NCBI RefSeq assembly: GCF_036324505.1
Contig: NC_086361.1
Span: 8,468,328-8,532,327, forward strand
Source of the DNA: Eleginops maclovinus
Lineage: Eukaryota > Chordata > Actinopteri > Perciformes > Eleginopidae
DNA: 64,000 nt
Direction of reading: 5' to 3'
Shown: in pieces, positions 35,793 through 45,378 of the stretch
Layout: every line of letters starts with the position of its first letter
Numbering within the stretch: the stretch's first letter is position 1
The notes under the pieces: model-generated
Database searches by the model: none
The model's input: the letters and a program-made list of their open reading frames with translations, nothing else
Told to the model about the DNA's origin: nothing
Translations under genes and position numbers: made by a program

Positions 35793-38606
35793 ATGCAAAC
35801 CGCCCAAGCGAGCCCTATCATCCAATATGATAGAGAACAACTTTTACACATCAGGTCGCTGGTGGACAGCAATAATCCACGACGACCTGCAAACAATGGA
35901 GAGTCTCCGTGTTTACCTGCTGGAGCTCTACCTGTGGAGCGCAGGAGGAAGAGACCACGAGGTTCCCGGGCCGGGGTCCTGGTCAGGCTGAGGAAACGTG
36001 AAAACAGGCCTCCTCTACCGAGTTTACTTCTGGCAAATGTCCAATCCCTGGATAATAAGCTGGACGAACTCCGTAGCAGGGTGGCATTTCAACGGGACAT
36101 TAAGACCTGTAATGTTTTGGTTTTCACGGAGACTTGGCTCGACCCCACGATACCGGACGCCGCCATTGCTCCACACGGATTCTCCATTCATCACCAGGAC
36201 CGGACAGTAAACTCAGGGAAGAGCAAGGGAGGAGGTGTCTGCTTCATGATTAACAACAACTGGTGCTCAGATGTGGAGATAATTTCTTCGGACTGTTCTC
36301 CCAGCCTAGAGCACATCATGATCGGATGCCGGCCTTTTTATCTGCCGAGGGAGTTCACATCTGTTGTTCTAACAGCAGTGTATATTCCGCCGCACGCTGA
36401 CAACAACACAGCGCTGGAGGAGCTGTATGGGATTATCGACAGGACAGAGACTTCTCGGCCAGAGGCCGCATTTATTGTGGCCGGGGATTTTAACAGAGCC
36501 AACATGAAGAAAGTCCTGCCGAAATACTATCAGCACGTCAGCTGCCCCACGCGCGGTGGAAATACACTGGACCATGTTTACACTCCTTTCCGGCATGGAT
36601 ATAAAGCCCTCCCCCGCCCCCCCTTCGGCAAGTCAGACCACATATCTCTTCTTCTGCTCCCCGTTTACCGGCAGAGACTGAAGAGGGACCGACCTGTGAC
36701 AAGGACAGTGCAGCGTTGGTCCGAGCAGTCTGACTCTGCTCTCCGCCACTGCTTTGGCATCACGGAGTGGTGTGTGTTTGAGGAGGACGATATAAACACA
36801 CACACTGACGCGGTCATTTGCTACATCGGCAAATGCATCGATGACGTCGTGCCGCGGATTACTGTACGGACATTCCCAAATGAGAAGCCCTGGATAAACG
36901 GCGAGGTCCGAGCTAAACTTAAAGCACGGGCCATCGCGCACAGCGGCGGTGATTTGGATGAGTACAGGAATTCCAGGTATGCACTCCGGAGAGCTATTAG
37001 CAGTGCGAAAAGACAATACAGGGACAAGGTGGAGTCGAACTACAAGGGCTCCAACGCCAGAAATATGTGGTCTGGACTAAAAACAATAACAGACTACAAA
37101 AGGACAACGAGTGGTGCTGAGGAAGTGTCTGCATCTCTCCCAGATGAACTGAACACATTTTATGCACGCTTTGAGAAGCCCCCGGCTGTGGAGGCACAAA
37201 AGGCCCAGGATCCCTGCTCACTGGTTTTAACCAGTGCAGATGTGTGTAGATCTCTGAAAAGGATCAACGCACACAGGGCTCCAGGACCTGATGGCATCCC
37301 TGGCCGTGCTCTCAAGGTGTGTGCAGTTCAGCTGGCAGATGTGTTCACAGACATTTTCAATAGGTCACTGCTCCAGTCTGTAGTCCCCACATGTTTTAAA
37401 GAGTCCATCATTGTCCCTGTCCCCAAAAAGACAAAACCCATCTGCCTCAATGACTACCGCCCAGTTGCACTCACCTCCATCATCATGAAGTGCTTTGAGC
37501 GGTTAGTCAAAACTTTTATCACCTCCTCCCTCCCTGACTCACTGGACCCCCTGCAGTTTGCCTACAGAGCAAACAGGTCCACGGATGATGCCATCTCCCT
37601 CACCCTCCACACTGCCCTCTCCCACCTGGACCAGAGGAACACTTATGTGAGAATGCTGTTCATTGACTACAGTTCAGCATTCAACACCATTGTGCCCTCC
37701 AAGCTCATCATTAAGCTCAGGGACCTTGGGCTCAACAGCGCCCTCTGTGATTGGATCATGAGCTTCCTGACGGGCAGATCCCAGGCAGTGCGGATGGGGA
37801 ACATCACATCCTCCACCTTGACCCTCAACACCGGAGCCCCTCAGGGTTGTGTGCTCAGCCCTCTCCTCTACTCCCTGTTCACGCACGACTGCGTGGCCAC
37901 ACACAGCTCCAACACCATCATCAAGTTTGCTGACGACACGACCGTCATCGGCCTGATCACAGACGGCGACGAGACGGCGTACAGAGAGGAGGTCAGAGCC
38001 CTGACATCTTGGTGCCAGGACAACAACCTCCATCTCAACGTCAGCAAAACAAAGGAGCTGATTGTGGACTACAGGAAGAGGCAGAGAGAGGCACACACAC
38101 CCATCACCATCGACGGGACTCCTGTGGAGAGAGTCAGCAGCTTCAGGTTCCTCGGGGTAAACATCAGTGAGGACCTGACATGGACACATCACACCAGGGT
38201 GATATCGAAGACGGCTCGACAGCGGCTCTTCTTCCTCCGCAGGCTGCGGAAGTTCAACATGGACTCCAGGATACTCTGCAACTTCTACAGGTGCACCATC
38301 GAGAGTATCCTGACTGGCTGCATCACCGCCTGGTATGGAAGTTGCACCGCCCTCAACCGTAAGACTCTACAGAGGGTGGTGAAAACTGCTCAGCACATCA
38401 CCAGGACGGAGCTGCCATCCATGGAGGACCTCTACACCCAGCGGTGTAGGAAGAAGGCCGGTAGGATATTAAAGGACCCCCATCACCCCAGCAACAATCT
38501 GTTCTGTCTGCTGCCGTCTGGCAGACGGTACCGCAGCATCCGGACCAAGACCACCAGACTCAGAGACAGTTTTATACCACAGGCTATAAGACTACTGAAC
38601 TCCTGA
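35793..38606 (+). CDS. LINE polyprotein: AP endonuclease and reverse transcriptase (outer copy)
   Basis: An intact ORF of 937 residues from ATG at 35793 (MQTAQASPII); an upstream TTG in the same frame is ignored. The endonuclease covers about residues 70-300: ANVQSLDNKLDELR, VFTETWLDP, IVAGDFNRAN and SDHISLLLLP carry the expected metal-binding and catalytic positions. The reverse transcriptase follows at about 480-750: NDYRPVALTSIIMKCFERLV, MLFIDYSSAFNTIV, GAPQGCVLSPLLYSLFTH and the active site FADDTTVIG. The C-terminus has a conserved thumb-like region (FLGVNISEDLTWTHHTRVIS). It copies its own RNA at a nicked target by target-primed reverse transcription. No stop or frameshift is seen, so the copy is young and possibly competent apart from its split 3' UTR. 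Confidence 0.93.
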   Translation: MQTAQASPIIQYDREQLLHIRSLVDSNNPRRPANNGESPCLPAGALPVERRRKRPRGSRAGVLVRLRKRENRPPLPSLLLANVQSLDNKLDELRSRVAFQRDIKTCNVLVFTETWLDPTIPDAAIAPHGFSIHHQDRTVNSGKSKGGGVCFMINNNWCSDVEIISSDCSPSLEHIMIGCRPFYLPREFTSVVLTAVYIPPHADNNTALEELYGIIDRTETSRPEAAFIVAGDFNRANMKKVLPKYYQHVSCPTRGGNTLDHVYTPFRHGYKALPRPPFGKSDHISLLLLPVYRQRLKRDRPVTRTVQRWSEQSDSALRHCFGITEWCVFEEDDINTHTDAVICYIGKCIDDVVPRITVRTFPNEKPWINGEVRAKLKARAIAHSGGDLDEYRNSRYALRRAISSAKRQYRDKVESNYKGSNARNMWSGLKTITDYKRTTSGAEEVSASLPDELNTFYARFEKPPAVEAQKAQDPCSLVLTSADVCRSLKRINAHRAPGPDGIPGRALKVCAVQLADVFTDIFNRSLLQSVVPTCFKESIIVPVPKKTKPICLNDYRPVALTSIIMKCFERLVKTFITSSLPDSLDPLQFAYRANRSTDDAISLTLHTALSHLDQRNTYVRMLFIDYSSAFNTIVPSKLIIKLRDLGLNSALCDWIMSFLTGRSQAVRMGNITSSTLTLNTGAPQGCVLSPLLYSLFTHDCVATHSSNTIIKFADDTTVIGLITDGDETAYREEVRALTSWCQDNNLHLNVSKTKELIVDYRKRQREAHTPITIDGTPVERVSSFRFLGVNISEDLTWTHHTRVISKTARQRLFFLRRLRKFNMDSRILCNFYRCTIESILTGCITAWYGSCTALNRKTLQRVVKTAQHITRTELPSMEDLYTQRCRKKAGRILKDPHHPSNNLFCLLPSGRRYRSIRTKTTRLRDSFIPQAIRLLNS

Positions 38607-38700
38607 GCTCTGTGAATGTCTACTCACATCTGTTTATAGTACACACATACATATATATATATTATACACATCTGCCATACATATCTGTTTATAGTACACA

Positions 38701-41700
38701 TTCAAGGTTTCAAGGTTTCAAGGTTTTATTTGTCATATGCACAGCAGATACAGCGTATATGTTGGCAATGAAAATCTTATGTCGCGTGCTCCTCCAACAA
38801 CTCAACATACATGGTGCAAAAGATAAATAAAATAGTGAAAAAGAGAGAAGAATATTTACAATATTAACAATAAAGATTTGAGGATGTGAAATATATACAT
38901 ATGTGGAATACATTGAGAGTATTTAAATACTTTACACTGTGGAATGAGGAGGTATGGACAGATGCATATATTATGTATAACAGATGTATATGGCAGATAT
39001 GTATAATATACAGATATGTGTACTATAAACAGATATGTATGGCAGATGTGTATAATATATATATATATGTATGTGTGTACTATAAACAGATGTGAGTAGA
39101 CATTCACAGAGCTCAGGAGTTCAGTAGTCTTATAGCCTGTGGTATAAAACTGTCCCTGAGTCTGGTGGTCTTGGTCCGGATGCTGCGGTACCGTCTGCCA
39201 GACGGCAGCAGACAGAACAGATTGTTGCTGGGGTGATGGGGGTCCTTTAATATCCTACCGGCCTTCTTCCTACACCGCTGGGTGTAGAGGTCCTCCATGG
39301 ATGGCAGCTCCGTCCTGGTGATGTGCTGAGCAGTTTTCACCACCCTCTGTAGAGTCTTACGGTTGAGGGCGGTGCAACTGCCATACCAGGCGGTGATGCA
39401 GCCAGTCAGGATACTCTCGATGGTGCACCTGTAGAAGTTGCAGAGTATCCTGGAGTCCATGTTGAACTTCCGCAGCCTGCGGAGGAAGAAGAGCCGCTGT
39501 CGAGCCGTCTTGGATATGACCCTGGTGTGATGTGTCCATGTCAGGTCCTCACTGATGTTTACCCCGAGGAACCTGAAGCTGCTGACTCTCTCCACAGGAG
39601 TCCCGTCGATGGTGATGGGTGTGTGTGCCTCTCTCTGCCTCTTCCTGTAGTCCACAATCAGCTCCTTTGTTTTGCTGACGTTGAGATGGAGGTTGTTGTC
39701 CTGGCACCAAGATGTCAGGGCTCTGACCTCCTCTCTGTACGCCGTCTCGTCGCCGTCTGTGATCAGGCCGATGACGGTCGTGTCGTCAGCAAACTTGATG
39801 ATGGTGTTGGAGCTGTGTGTGGCCACGCAGTCGTGCGTGAACAGGGAGTAGAGGAGAGGGCTGAGCACACAACCCTGAGGGGCTCCGGTGTTGAGGGTCA
39901 AGGTGGAGGATGTGATGTTCCCCATCCGCACTGCCTGGGATCTGCCCGTCAGGAAGCTCATGATCCAGTCACAGAGGGCGCTGTTGAGCCCAAGGTCCCT
40001 GAGCTTAATGATGAGCTTGGAGGGCACAATGGTGTTGAATGCTGAACTGTAGTCAATGAACAGCATTCTCACATAAGTGTTCCTCTGGTCCAGGTGGGAG
40101 AGGGCAGTGTGGAGGGTGAGGGAGATGGCATCATCCGTGGACCTGTTTGCTCTGTAGGCAAACTGCAGGGGGTCCAGTGAGTCAGGGAGGGAGGAGGTGA
40201 TAAAAGTTTTGACTAACCGCTCAAAGCACTTCATGATGATGGAGGTGAGTGCAACTGGGCGGTAGTCATTGAGGCAGATGGGTTTTGTCTTTTTGGGGAC
40301 AGGGACAATGATGGACTCTTTAAAACATGTGGGGACTACAGACTGGAGCAGTGACCTATTGAAAATGTCTGTGAACACATCTGCCAGCTGAACTGCACAC
40401 ACCTTGAGAGCACGGCCAGGGATGCCATCAGGTCCTGGAGCCCTGTGTGCGTTGATCCTTTTCAGAGATCTACACACATCTGCACTGGTTAAAACCAGTG
40501 AGCAGGGATCCCGGGCCTTCTGTGCCTCCACAGCCGGGGGCTTCTCAAAGCGTGCATAAAATGTGTTCAGTTCATCTGGGAGAGATGCAGACACTTCCTC
40601 AGCACCACTCGTTGTCCTTTTGTAGTCAGTTATTGTTTTTAGTCCAGACCACATATTTCTGGCGTTGGAGCCCTTGTAGTTCGACTCCACCTTGTCCCTG
40701 TATTGTCTTTTTGCACTGCTAATAGCTCTCCGGAGTGCATACCTGGAATTCCTGTACTCATCCAAATCACCGCCGCTGTGCGCGATGGCCCGTGCTTTAA
40801 GTTTAGCTCGGACCTCGCCGTTTATCCAGGGCTTCTCATTTGGGAATGTCCGTACAGTAATCCGCGGCACGACGTCATCGATGCATTTGCCGATGTAGCA
40901 AATGACCGCGTCAGTGTGTGTGTTTATATCGTCCTCCTCAAACACACACCACTCCGTGATGCCAAAGCAGTGGCGGAGAGCAGAGTCAGACTGCTCGGAC
41001 CAACGCTGCACTGTCCTTGTCACAGGTCGGTCCCTCTTCAGTCTCTGCCGGTAAACGGGGAGCAGAAGAAGAGATATGTGGTCTGACTTGCCGAAGGGGG
41101 GGCGGGGGAGGGCTTTATATCCATGCCGGAAAGGAGTGTAAACATGGTCCAGTGTATTTCCACCGCGCGTGGGGCAGCTGACGTGCTGATAGTATTTCGG
41201 CAGGACTTTCTTCATGTTGGCTCTGTTAAAATCCCCGGCCACAATAAATGCGGCCTCTGGCCGAGAAGTCTCTGTCCTGTCGATAATCCCATACAGCTCC
41301 TCCAGCGCTGTGTTGTTGTCAGCGTGCGGCGGAACATACACTGCTGTTAGAACAACAGATGTGAACTCCCTCGGCAGATAAAAAGGCCGGCATCCGATCA
41401 TGATGTGCTCTAGGCTGGGAGAACAGTCCGAAGAAATGATCTCCACATCTGAGCACCAGTTGTTGTTAATCATGAAGCAGACACCTCCTCCCTTGCTCTT
41501 CCCTGAGTTTATTGTCCGGTCCTGGCGATGAATGGAGAATCCGTGTGGAGCAATGGCGGCGTCCGGTATCGTGGGGTCGAGCCAAGTCTCCGTGAAAACC
41601 AAAACATTACAGGTCTTAATGTCCCGTTGAAATGCCACCCTGCTACGGAGTTCGTCCAGCTTATTATCCAGGGATTGGACATTTGCCAGAAGTAAACTCG

Positions 41701-42033
41701 GTAGAGGAGGCCTGTTTTCACGTTTCCTCAGCCTGACCAGGACCCCGGCCCGGGAGCCTCGTGGTCTCTTCCTCCTGCGCTCCACAGCTAGAGCTCCAGC
41801 AGGTAAACACGGAGACTCTCCATTGTTTGCAGGTCGTCGTGGATTATTGCTGTCCACCAGCGACCTGATGTGTAAAAGTTGTTCTCTATCATATTGGATG
41901 ATAGGGCTCGCTTGGGCGGTTTGCATGTTGCAAAAAAAAGTTAAAAACAACCAACAAAGTAAAACAATAAAAACACTAAGATGTGGAGTTGGTGAGGAGC
42001 TCGAGACACGGCAGCCATCCTCGGCGCCATCTT
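38701..42033 (-). mobile_element. Inner LINE, same family, inserted in the 3' UTR of the outer copy
   Basis: Runs from AAGATGGCGCC (5' end near 42033) to a 3' tail of TTGAAACC units at 38701-38730. It is inserted in inverse orientation in the outer element. Flanks read tagtacaca on one side and ctctacatatct on the other, so any target duplication is short or imperfect. The complete 3' UTR is 38701-39112. With the outer copy it forms an inverted repeat with arms of about 2.9 kb. Confidence 0.88.
39113..41926 (-). CDS. LINE polyprotein: AP endonuclease and reverse transcriptase (inner copy)
   Basis: Intact 937-residue ORF with the ATG at 41924-41926, the same start as the outer copy. An in-frame extension to 42172 reads through the 5' UTR into the outer element's antisense UTR and is not part of the protein. 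It differs from the outer copy at only a handful of residues (for example HRQDRTINSG against HHQDRTVNSG, YVPPHA against YIPPHA, KARDPC against KAQDPC). Endonuclease and RT motifs are as in the outer copy, including FADDTTVIG. The near identity of a nested pair indicates recent activity of the family in this lineage. Confidence 0.93.
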   Translation of the reverse strand: MQTAQASPIIQYDREQLLHIRSLVDSNNPRRPANNGESPCLPAGALAVERRRKRPRGSRAGVLVRLRKRENRPPLPSLLLANVQSLDNKLDELRSRVAFQRDIKTCNVLVFTETWLDPTIPDAAIAPHGFSIHRQDRTINSGKSKGGGVCFMINNNWCSDVEIISSDCSPSLEHIMIGCRPFYLPREFTSVVLTAVYVPPHADNNTALEELYGIIDRTETSRPEAAFIVAGDFNRANMKKVLPKYYQHVSCPTRGGNTLDHVYTPFRHGYKALPRPPFGKSDHISLLLLPVYRQRLKRDRPVTRTVQRWSEQSDSALRHCFGITEWCVFEEDDINTHTDAVICYIGKCIDDVVPRITVRTFPNEKPWINGEVRAKLKARAIAHSGGDLDEYRNSRYALRRAISSAKRQYRDKVESNYKGSNARNMWSGLKTITDYKRTTSGAEEVSASLPDELNTFYARFEKPPAVEAQKARDPCSLVLTSADVCRSLKRINAHRAPGPDGIPGRALKVCAVQLADVFTDIFNRSLLQSVVPTCFKESIIVPVPKKTKPICLNDYRPVALTSIIMKCFERLVKTFITSSLPDSLDPLQFAYRANRSTDDAISLTLHTALSHLDQRNTYVRMLFIDYSSAFNTIVPSKLIIKLRDLGLNSALCDWIMSFLTGRSQAVRMGNITSSTLTLNTGAPQGCVLSPLLYSLFTHDCVATHSSNTIIKFADDTTVIGLITDGDETAYREEVRALTSWCQDNNLHLNVSKTKELIVDYRKRQREAHTPITIDGTPVERVSSFRFLGVNISEDLTWTHHTRVISKTARQRLFFLRRLRKFNMDSRILCNFYRCTIESILTGCITAWYGSCTALNRKTLQRVVKTAQHITRTELPSMEDLYTQRCRKKAGRILKDPHHPSNNLFCLLPSGRRYRSIRTKTTRLRDSFIPQAIRLLNS

Positions 42034-42519
42034 GCTCTACATATCTATATATTGTACATATCTGCCATATACATCTGTTATACATAATATATGCATCTGT
42101 CCATACCTCCTCATTCAACAGTGTAAAGTATTTAAATACTTTCAATGTATTCCACATATGTATATATTTCACATCTTCAAATCTTTATTGTTGATATTGT
42201 AAATATTCTTCTCTCTTTTTGCACTATTTTATTTATCTTATTTGCACCATGTATGTTGAGTTGTTGGAGGAGCACGCGACATAAGATTTTCATTGCCAAC
42301 ATATATGCTGTGTCTGCTGTGCATATGACAAATAAAACCTTGAAACCTTGAATTGAAACCTTGCTAATGGGTCTTCTTTTTGCCCTCAACATAGACTATC
42401 CTAAAGAATTGAGGTATACATTTGAAGTTACTCAGAAGGTCCTGATGAACATCGGTGGAGGGCAGTGTTCTTCACTTGTCCATGGATTGAGAAACAGACT
42501 CTTGCGAAAAACTTTGTAA

Positions 42520-43479
42520 TATGGCATAAGACGTTTGAGCTCAACATGGTTAAACTCGGTTGGTTGAATTGTGCAAAAATCTTTTTTTGCTTGTTTGATT
42601 TTTAACAAGGTTTTTACCCGAGTAAGATAAGAAGACTGGTGTGAAATGTTCTCTCTGCATTGCCAAACGTCTAAAACTGTCAGATTTAATAATAGCGGTA
42701 AATTATCTTTTGTAATCACAATGGAATAAAAAAGACCCCAAGAAACAATTAGGCAATATCTGAGAAGGAGGTAAGAATGGCTGGTGGAATAAAGTTTCCC
42801 TGACTTGTAAATGTAAATGCATACACACACACACAAGCTTGAATGTTTTGAATGCTCAGCATCTGACCCCAGTGAGATATGACCGAAGGAGGTCTGTAGT
42901 TCTGTGTGAACCAAATGTTTGTCTGGTCAATAAAAAAGTAGTGTGATGCAAGCAAACACTAAAGACTTGTAGTGTGCTCTCTCTCTTATCACATCTGCAA
43001 ATAACAGGCATCTTAGAACCTGTGAGTACACTTGAAGTGTGGATTCCTTTTTCATTGACCTTCAGTGCAGGGTAGAGTAATAGTATAATTTCAAATCATT
43101 TACAGTATTTTTTCAATTGACAAATTTCATTTTCAAGTATTTTTACATTTTATTACGTTTTTACTTAATGCCTAAAACTTAAAACTGTCATTAGGTTTGT
43201 AACAAGGTTTGTTTCTAGTGTTCCTTTCCTGTCCAAGATGAACATGAAATCATATTTACATTAATCACTGTTTCTAAAGTGACATGGCTTATCTTTTTTA
43301 TAGGCATCTATTTACTAATCATGTTTTTTTTTAATGATATGGTGAAATGGATTTTAAGTGTAATCAACTTTAACCAGGCCACATTAGTTATGTTGAAATT
43401 GACTAAGTTCAAAGAAATATTGTTTAATAAGTTCATTCAATTAGTATATTTAATGCAAATCACCAGACACATTCAATTA
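42520..43479. other. 3' flank of the SAMD3-like gene
   Basis: Follows the stop codon. Candidate AATAAA signals lie at about 42725, 42790 and 42930. An antisense ORF of 160 codons (42432-42914) overlaps the last exon and matches nothing I know; it is probably chance. The rest is AT-rich. Confidence 0.4.
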
Positions 43480-43791
43480 AGATAAAGTAGATTCATATGT
43501 TCAAACAACTAAACTAAGCAGTTCAATCCAATAACTAATCCATATCAAATAGACTAAATGAAGGTTTACTGAACTTACCATTTTTCATTATGCTGAAATA
43601 CATTTTTAAGTTCAGCCCAAAAGCAAAAGAAGTTCCATCAATTATTAATTTCAAATCAACCCAACTAAAGCAGAGGTTTACATAACAAGAGATTTTTAAT
43701 CAAGACAACATAAAGTAGTGTTAGAACAACAAATTATGTTTGTTCAATTGACTTAGAATTTTAAGGCAGCCCTTTAACTTATATTTTTATG
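43480..43791 (-). mobile_element. MITE-like AT-rich repeat, split by the L1
   Basis: AT-rich sequence resembling abundant fish MITEs that begin CACTGTAAAAAATAATTTG. That end lies beyond the L1, at about 54379-54406 on the minus strand. The L1 target duplication is inside it. The left terminus was not found, so the extent and class are uncertain. Confidence 0.4.
43776..43791. repeat. Target-site duplication of the full-length L1 (left)
   Basis: aacttatatttttatg at 43776-43791 recurs at 54363-54378 directly after the A-tail. The first two A's are ambiguous with the tail. Confidence 0.88.
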
Positions 43792-43946
43792 GCTGGCTTC
43801 CGGTTTGAGCATGTAGAAGGAGGACGCAGTTGCTATCAGCTCCGCATTTTTCATAATATTTTACTAAGATAACGCCGAATTTTATTTAAACTTTGGTACA
43901 GACTACATTGATAGAGTTAAACGGAACAATATTGCACACCGTTACG

Positions 43947-44819
43947 ATGAGCAAGGGTGGACGGATCGGTAAAACCCAGCAGCGAATGACTGATTCATTC
44001 CCGGGACTCGAGGACAAGCAGAAAATGTCGTCGACGGGGCCTACACAGTTAACGGCTGAGATGCTAGTCATTGAGCTCCAGAAATTGAGCGAAAGTCTTA
44101 AGGAAGATTTCAACGCTGCCTTGTCGGAAGCCATGGCCCCGATACTCCCAACACTTGAATCTATAACCAACACTGTGGCGACTCACACCGCCACCATATC
44201 ACAGATCGAGAGCACACTGTCTTCCCACTCAGATGACATCGTTAGCCTGCAGCAAGACGTGGCGACCTTGAAGAACCAGCTAGCCTCCGTGTCGGATGAT
44301 AACTCAGCGCTACACGCTACAGTGGAGGACTTGATATCGCGCTCCAAGCGTCAGAACCTCAGAGTCGTGGGTATTCCTGAAGATATGGAAGGTGCAAACG
44401 CTAGGCAGTTTATGTCTCAGTTATTCAAGGAGGTGGCTGGAGATGTCTTACCTGACTCCGGCCCGGAGCTCGATCGCGCACATCGCAGCCTGAGACCCAG
44501 ACCCAGCCAGGGCTCTCGGCCCATAATTGTCCGTTTCCATCGCTACGTTGAGAAGGAGCAGGTTTTGAAATGGGCCAAGGAACACCGGGAGATGTCCTAC
44601 CGAGGGCACAGGATCAAATTCTACGAGGATTTCAGCGCCACTATTGCTAAGAAGAGAGCCGCTTTCAATAATGTGAAGTCCCAGCTTTACAAAAAAGGAG
44701 TGCGATTCGGCATGATTTACCCCGCCCGGCTGAGAGTCACCTTCAACGGTATGGTCCACTTGTTTGACACTCCCGAGCTGGCTGATCGCTTCTATCAAGA
44801 ACGCATTCATAAGACTTAA
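43947..44819 (+). CDS. L1 ORF1 protein (coiled-coil RNA-binding)
   Basis: 290 residues from ATG at 43947 (MSKGGRIGKTQQRM); a longer frame to 43893 uses no ATG. Layout matches L1 ORF1p: a short N-terminal tail, a long heptad-rich helix (about residues 40-130, including TATISQIESTLSSHSDDIV and SLQQDVATLKNQLASV), then an RRM-like and C-terminal domain (RSKRQNLRVVGIPE, RPIIVRFHRYVEKEQVL, KFYEDFSATIAKKRAAF). It trimerises and packages L1 RNA as a nucleic-acid chaperone in the family. The frame is intact. Confidence 0.88.
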   Translation: MSKGGRIGKTQQRMTDSFPGLEDKQKMSSTGPTQLTAEMLVIELQKLSESLKEDFNAALSEAMAPILPTLESITNTVATHTATISQIESTLSSHSDDIVSLQQDVATLKNQLASVSDDNSALHATVEDLISRSKRQNLRVVGIPEDMEGANARQFMSQLFKEVAGDVLPDSGPELDRAHRSLRPRPSQGSRPIIVRFHRYVEKEQVLKWAKEHREMSYRGHRIKFYEDFSATIAKKRAAFNNVKSQLYKKGVRFGMIYPARLRVTFNGMVHLFDTPELADRFYQERIHKT

Positions 44820-45378
44820 GCTGCCGTGTTTCCATTTCGCTACGGGTTGATTTTACTTTTTTTGATAACTCCGTTGTTGCCTACGGGTGTGTTTTTGCTA
44901 GGCTAGGCTAATTCCGTTTAGCCTGCTCACCAAGCCCGTGTTTTTCTGTTTGGACTCATCATTTTTTCCGGGTGAGTGCAGCACTGTCCTCTGCTGGTGT
45001 TTAGTCACCTGCCAGCATTTGTTCTGTTGGACTGTAGATCGTTGCCAATTTGTCTGTTCTAAAAACAGAATCGTTCTAGTGGTGTTTAATTTAATTTGAT
45101 ATTGTAGGAGGGGATACCACTGCGTGGTCAACTGGTTGTTTAGCAAAGGTTTATCCTGCTACTCACTTTGCTAACCGCAATGTTGAGCTTAAGGTTTTCT
45201 TTGTTTTCATTTGTCCTCAAAGATATGTGTTTTTTCTTTTTCAGTAGAGGGTTATTTTGGGAAAAGGTTGGGTGTTTGTCTAGGGGAGGGTCTTTGTTTT
45301 TAATATCTAATGTTACTGGTGTGTATGATGCTTGTCCACTACGCTTGTTATGTTACATATGGTTGATGATTTTAATTA

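Larger units (their letters stand above)
35687..42358 (+). mobile_element. Outer LINE (APE-type), itself split by a second copy
   Basis: The element starts TTAAGATGGCGCCGAGGATGG and has one large ORF. Its 3' UTR is interrupted at 38700 by an inverted copy (38701 to about 42033) and resumes at about 42034 with the terminal part of the UTR, ending GACAAATAAAACCTTGAAACC plus a short TTGAAACC-type tail. The uninterrupted 3' UTR of the inner copy supplies the expected order, and the two match. The clade is probably CR1/L2/Rex1-like from the RT and APE motifs, but I did not classify it further. Confidence 0.85.
32659..42519 (+). pseudogene. SAMD3-like multi-exon gene, split by LINE insertions
   Basis: Exons with consensus splice sites: 32659-33403, 33563-33767, 34339-34491, 34854-34943, and a last exon 35535-35686 that resumes at 42366-42519 after 6.7 kb of LINE. 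The protein starts with a ubiquitin/PB1-like region (MLLRIILREDDIRKVNIEKL), followed by AFSYDVELKLKQGNEAYN, YNPYPTREDFDNVAQALV, GWYCWKFSLQFKMANFRQKL, VKERWPALFTEQQ and a C-terminus GLLFALNIDYPKELRYTFEV...LRNRLLRKTL-stop. This order matches the teleost multicopy SAMD3-like proteins I remember; their function is unknown to me. Frameshifts occur near 32725, 32800, 33075 and 33668. The LINE insertion removes the C-terminus from any simple transcript. Decayed, though all splice sites survive. Confidence 0.7.

Noticed and set aside
37674..38192. 172-codon antisense ORF, repeated at 39527-40045
   Set aside because: Shadow of the RT coding sequence; appears in both LINE copies only because they are the same sequence.
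41927..42172. N-terminal extension of the inner LINE ORF to 1,019 codons
   Set aside because: The extension reads antisense through the outer LINE's 3' UTR; the family start is the ATG at 41926, as in the sister copy.
42432..42914. 160-codon minus-strand ORF
   Set aside because: Crosses a CA repeat, overlaps the SAMD3-like last exon on the other strand and matches nothing recognised.
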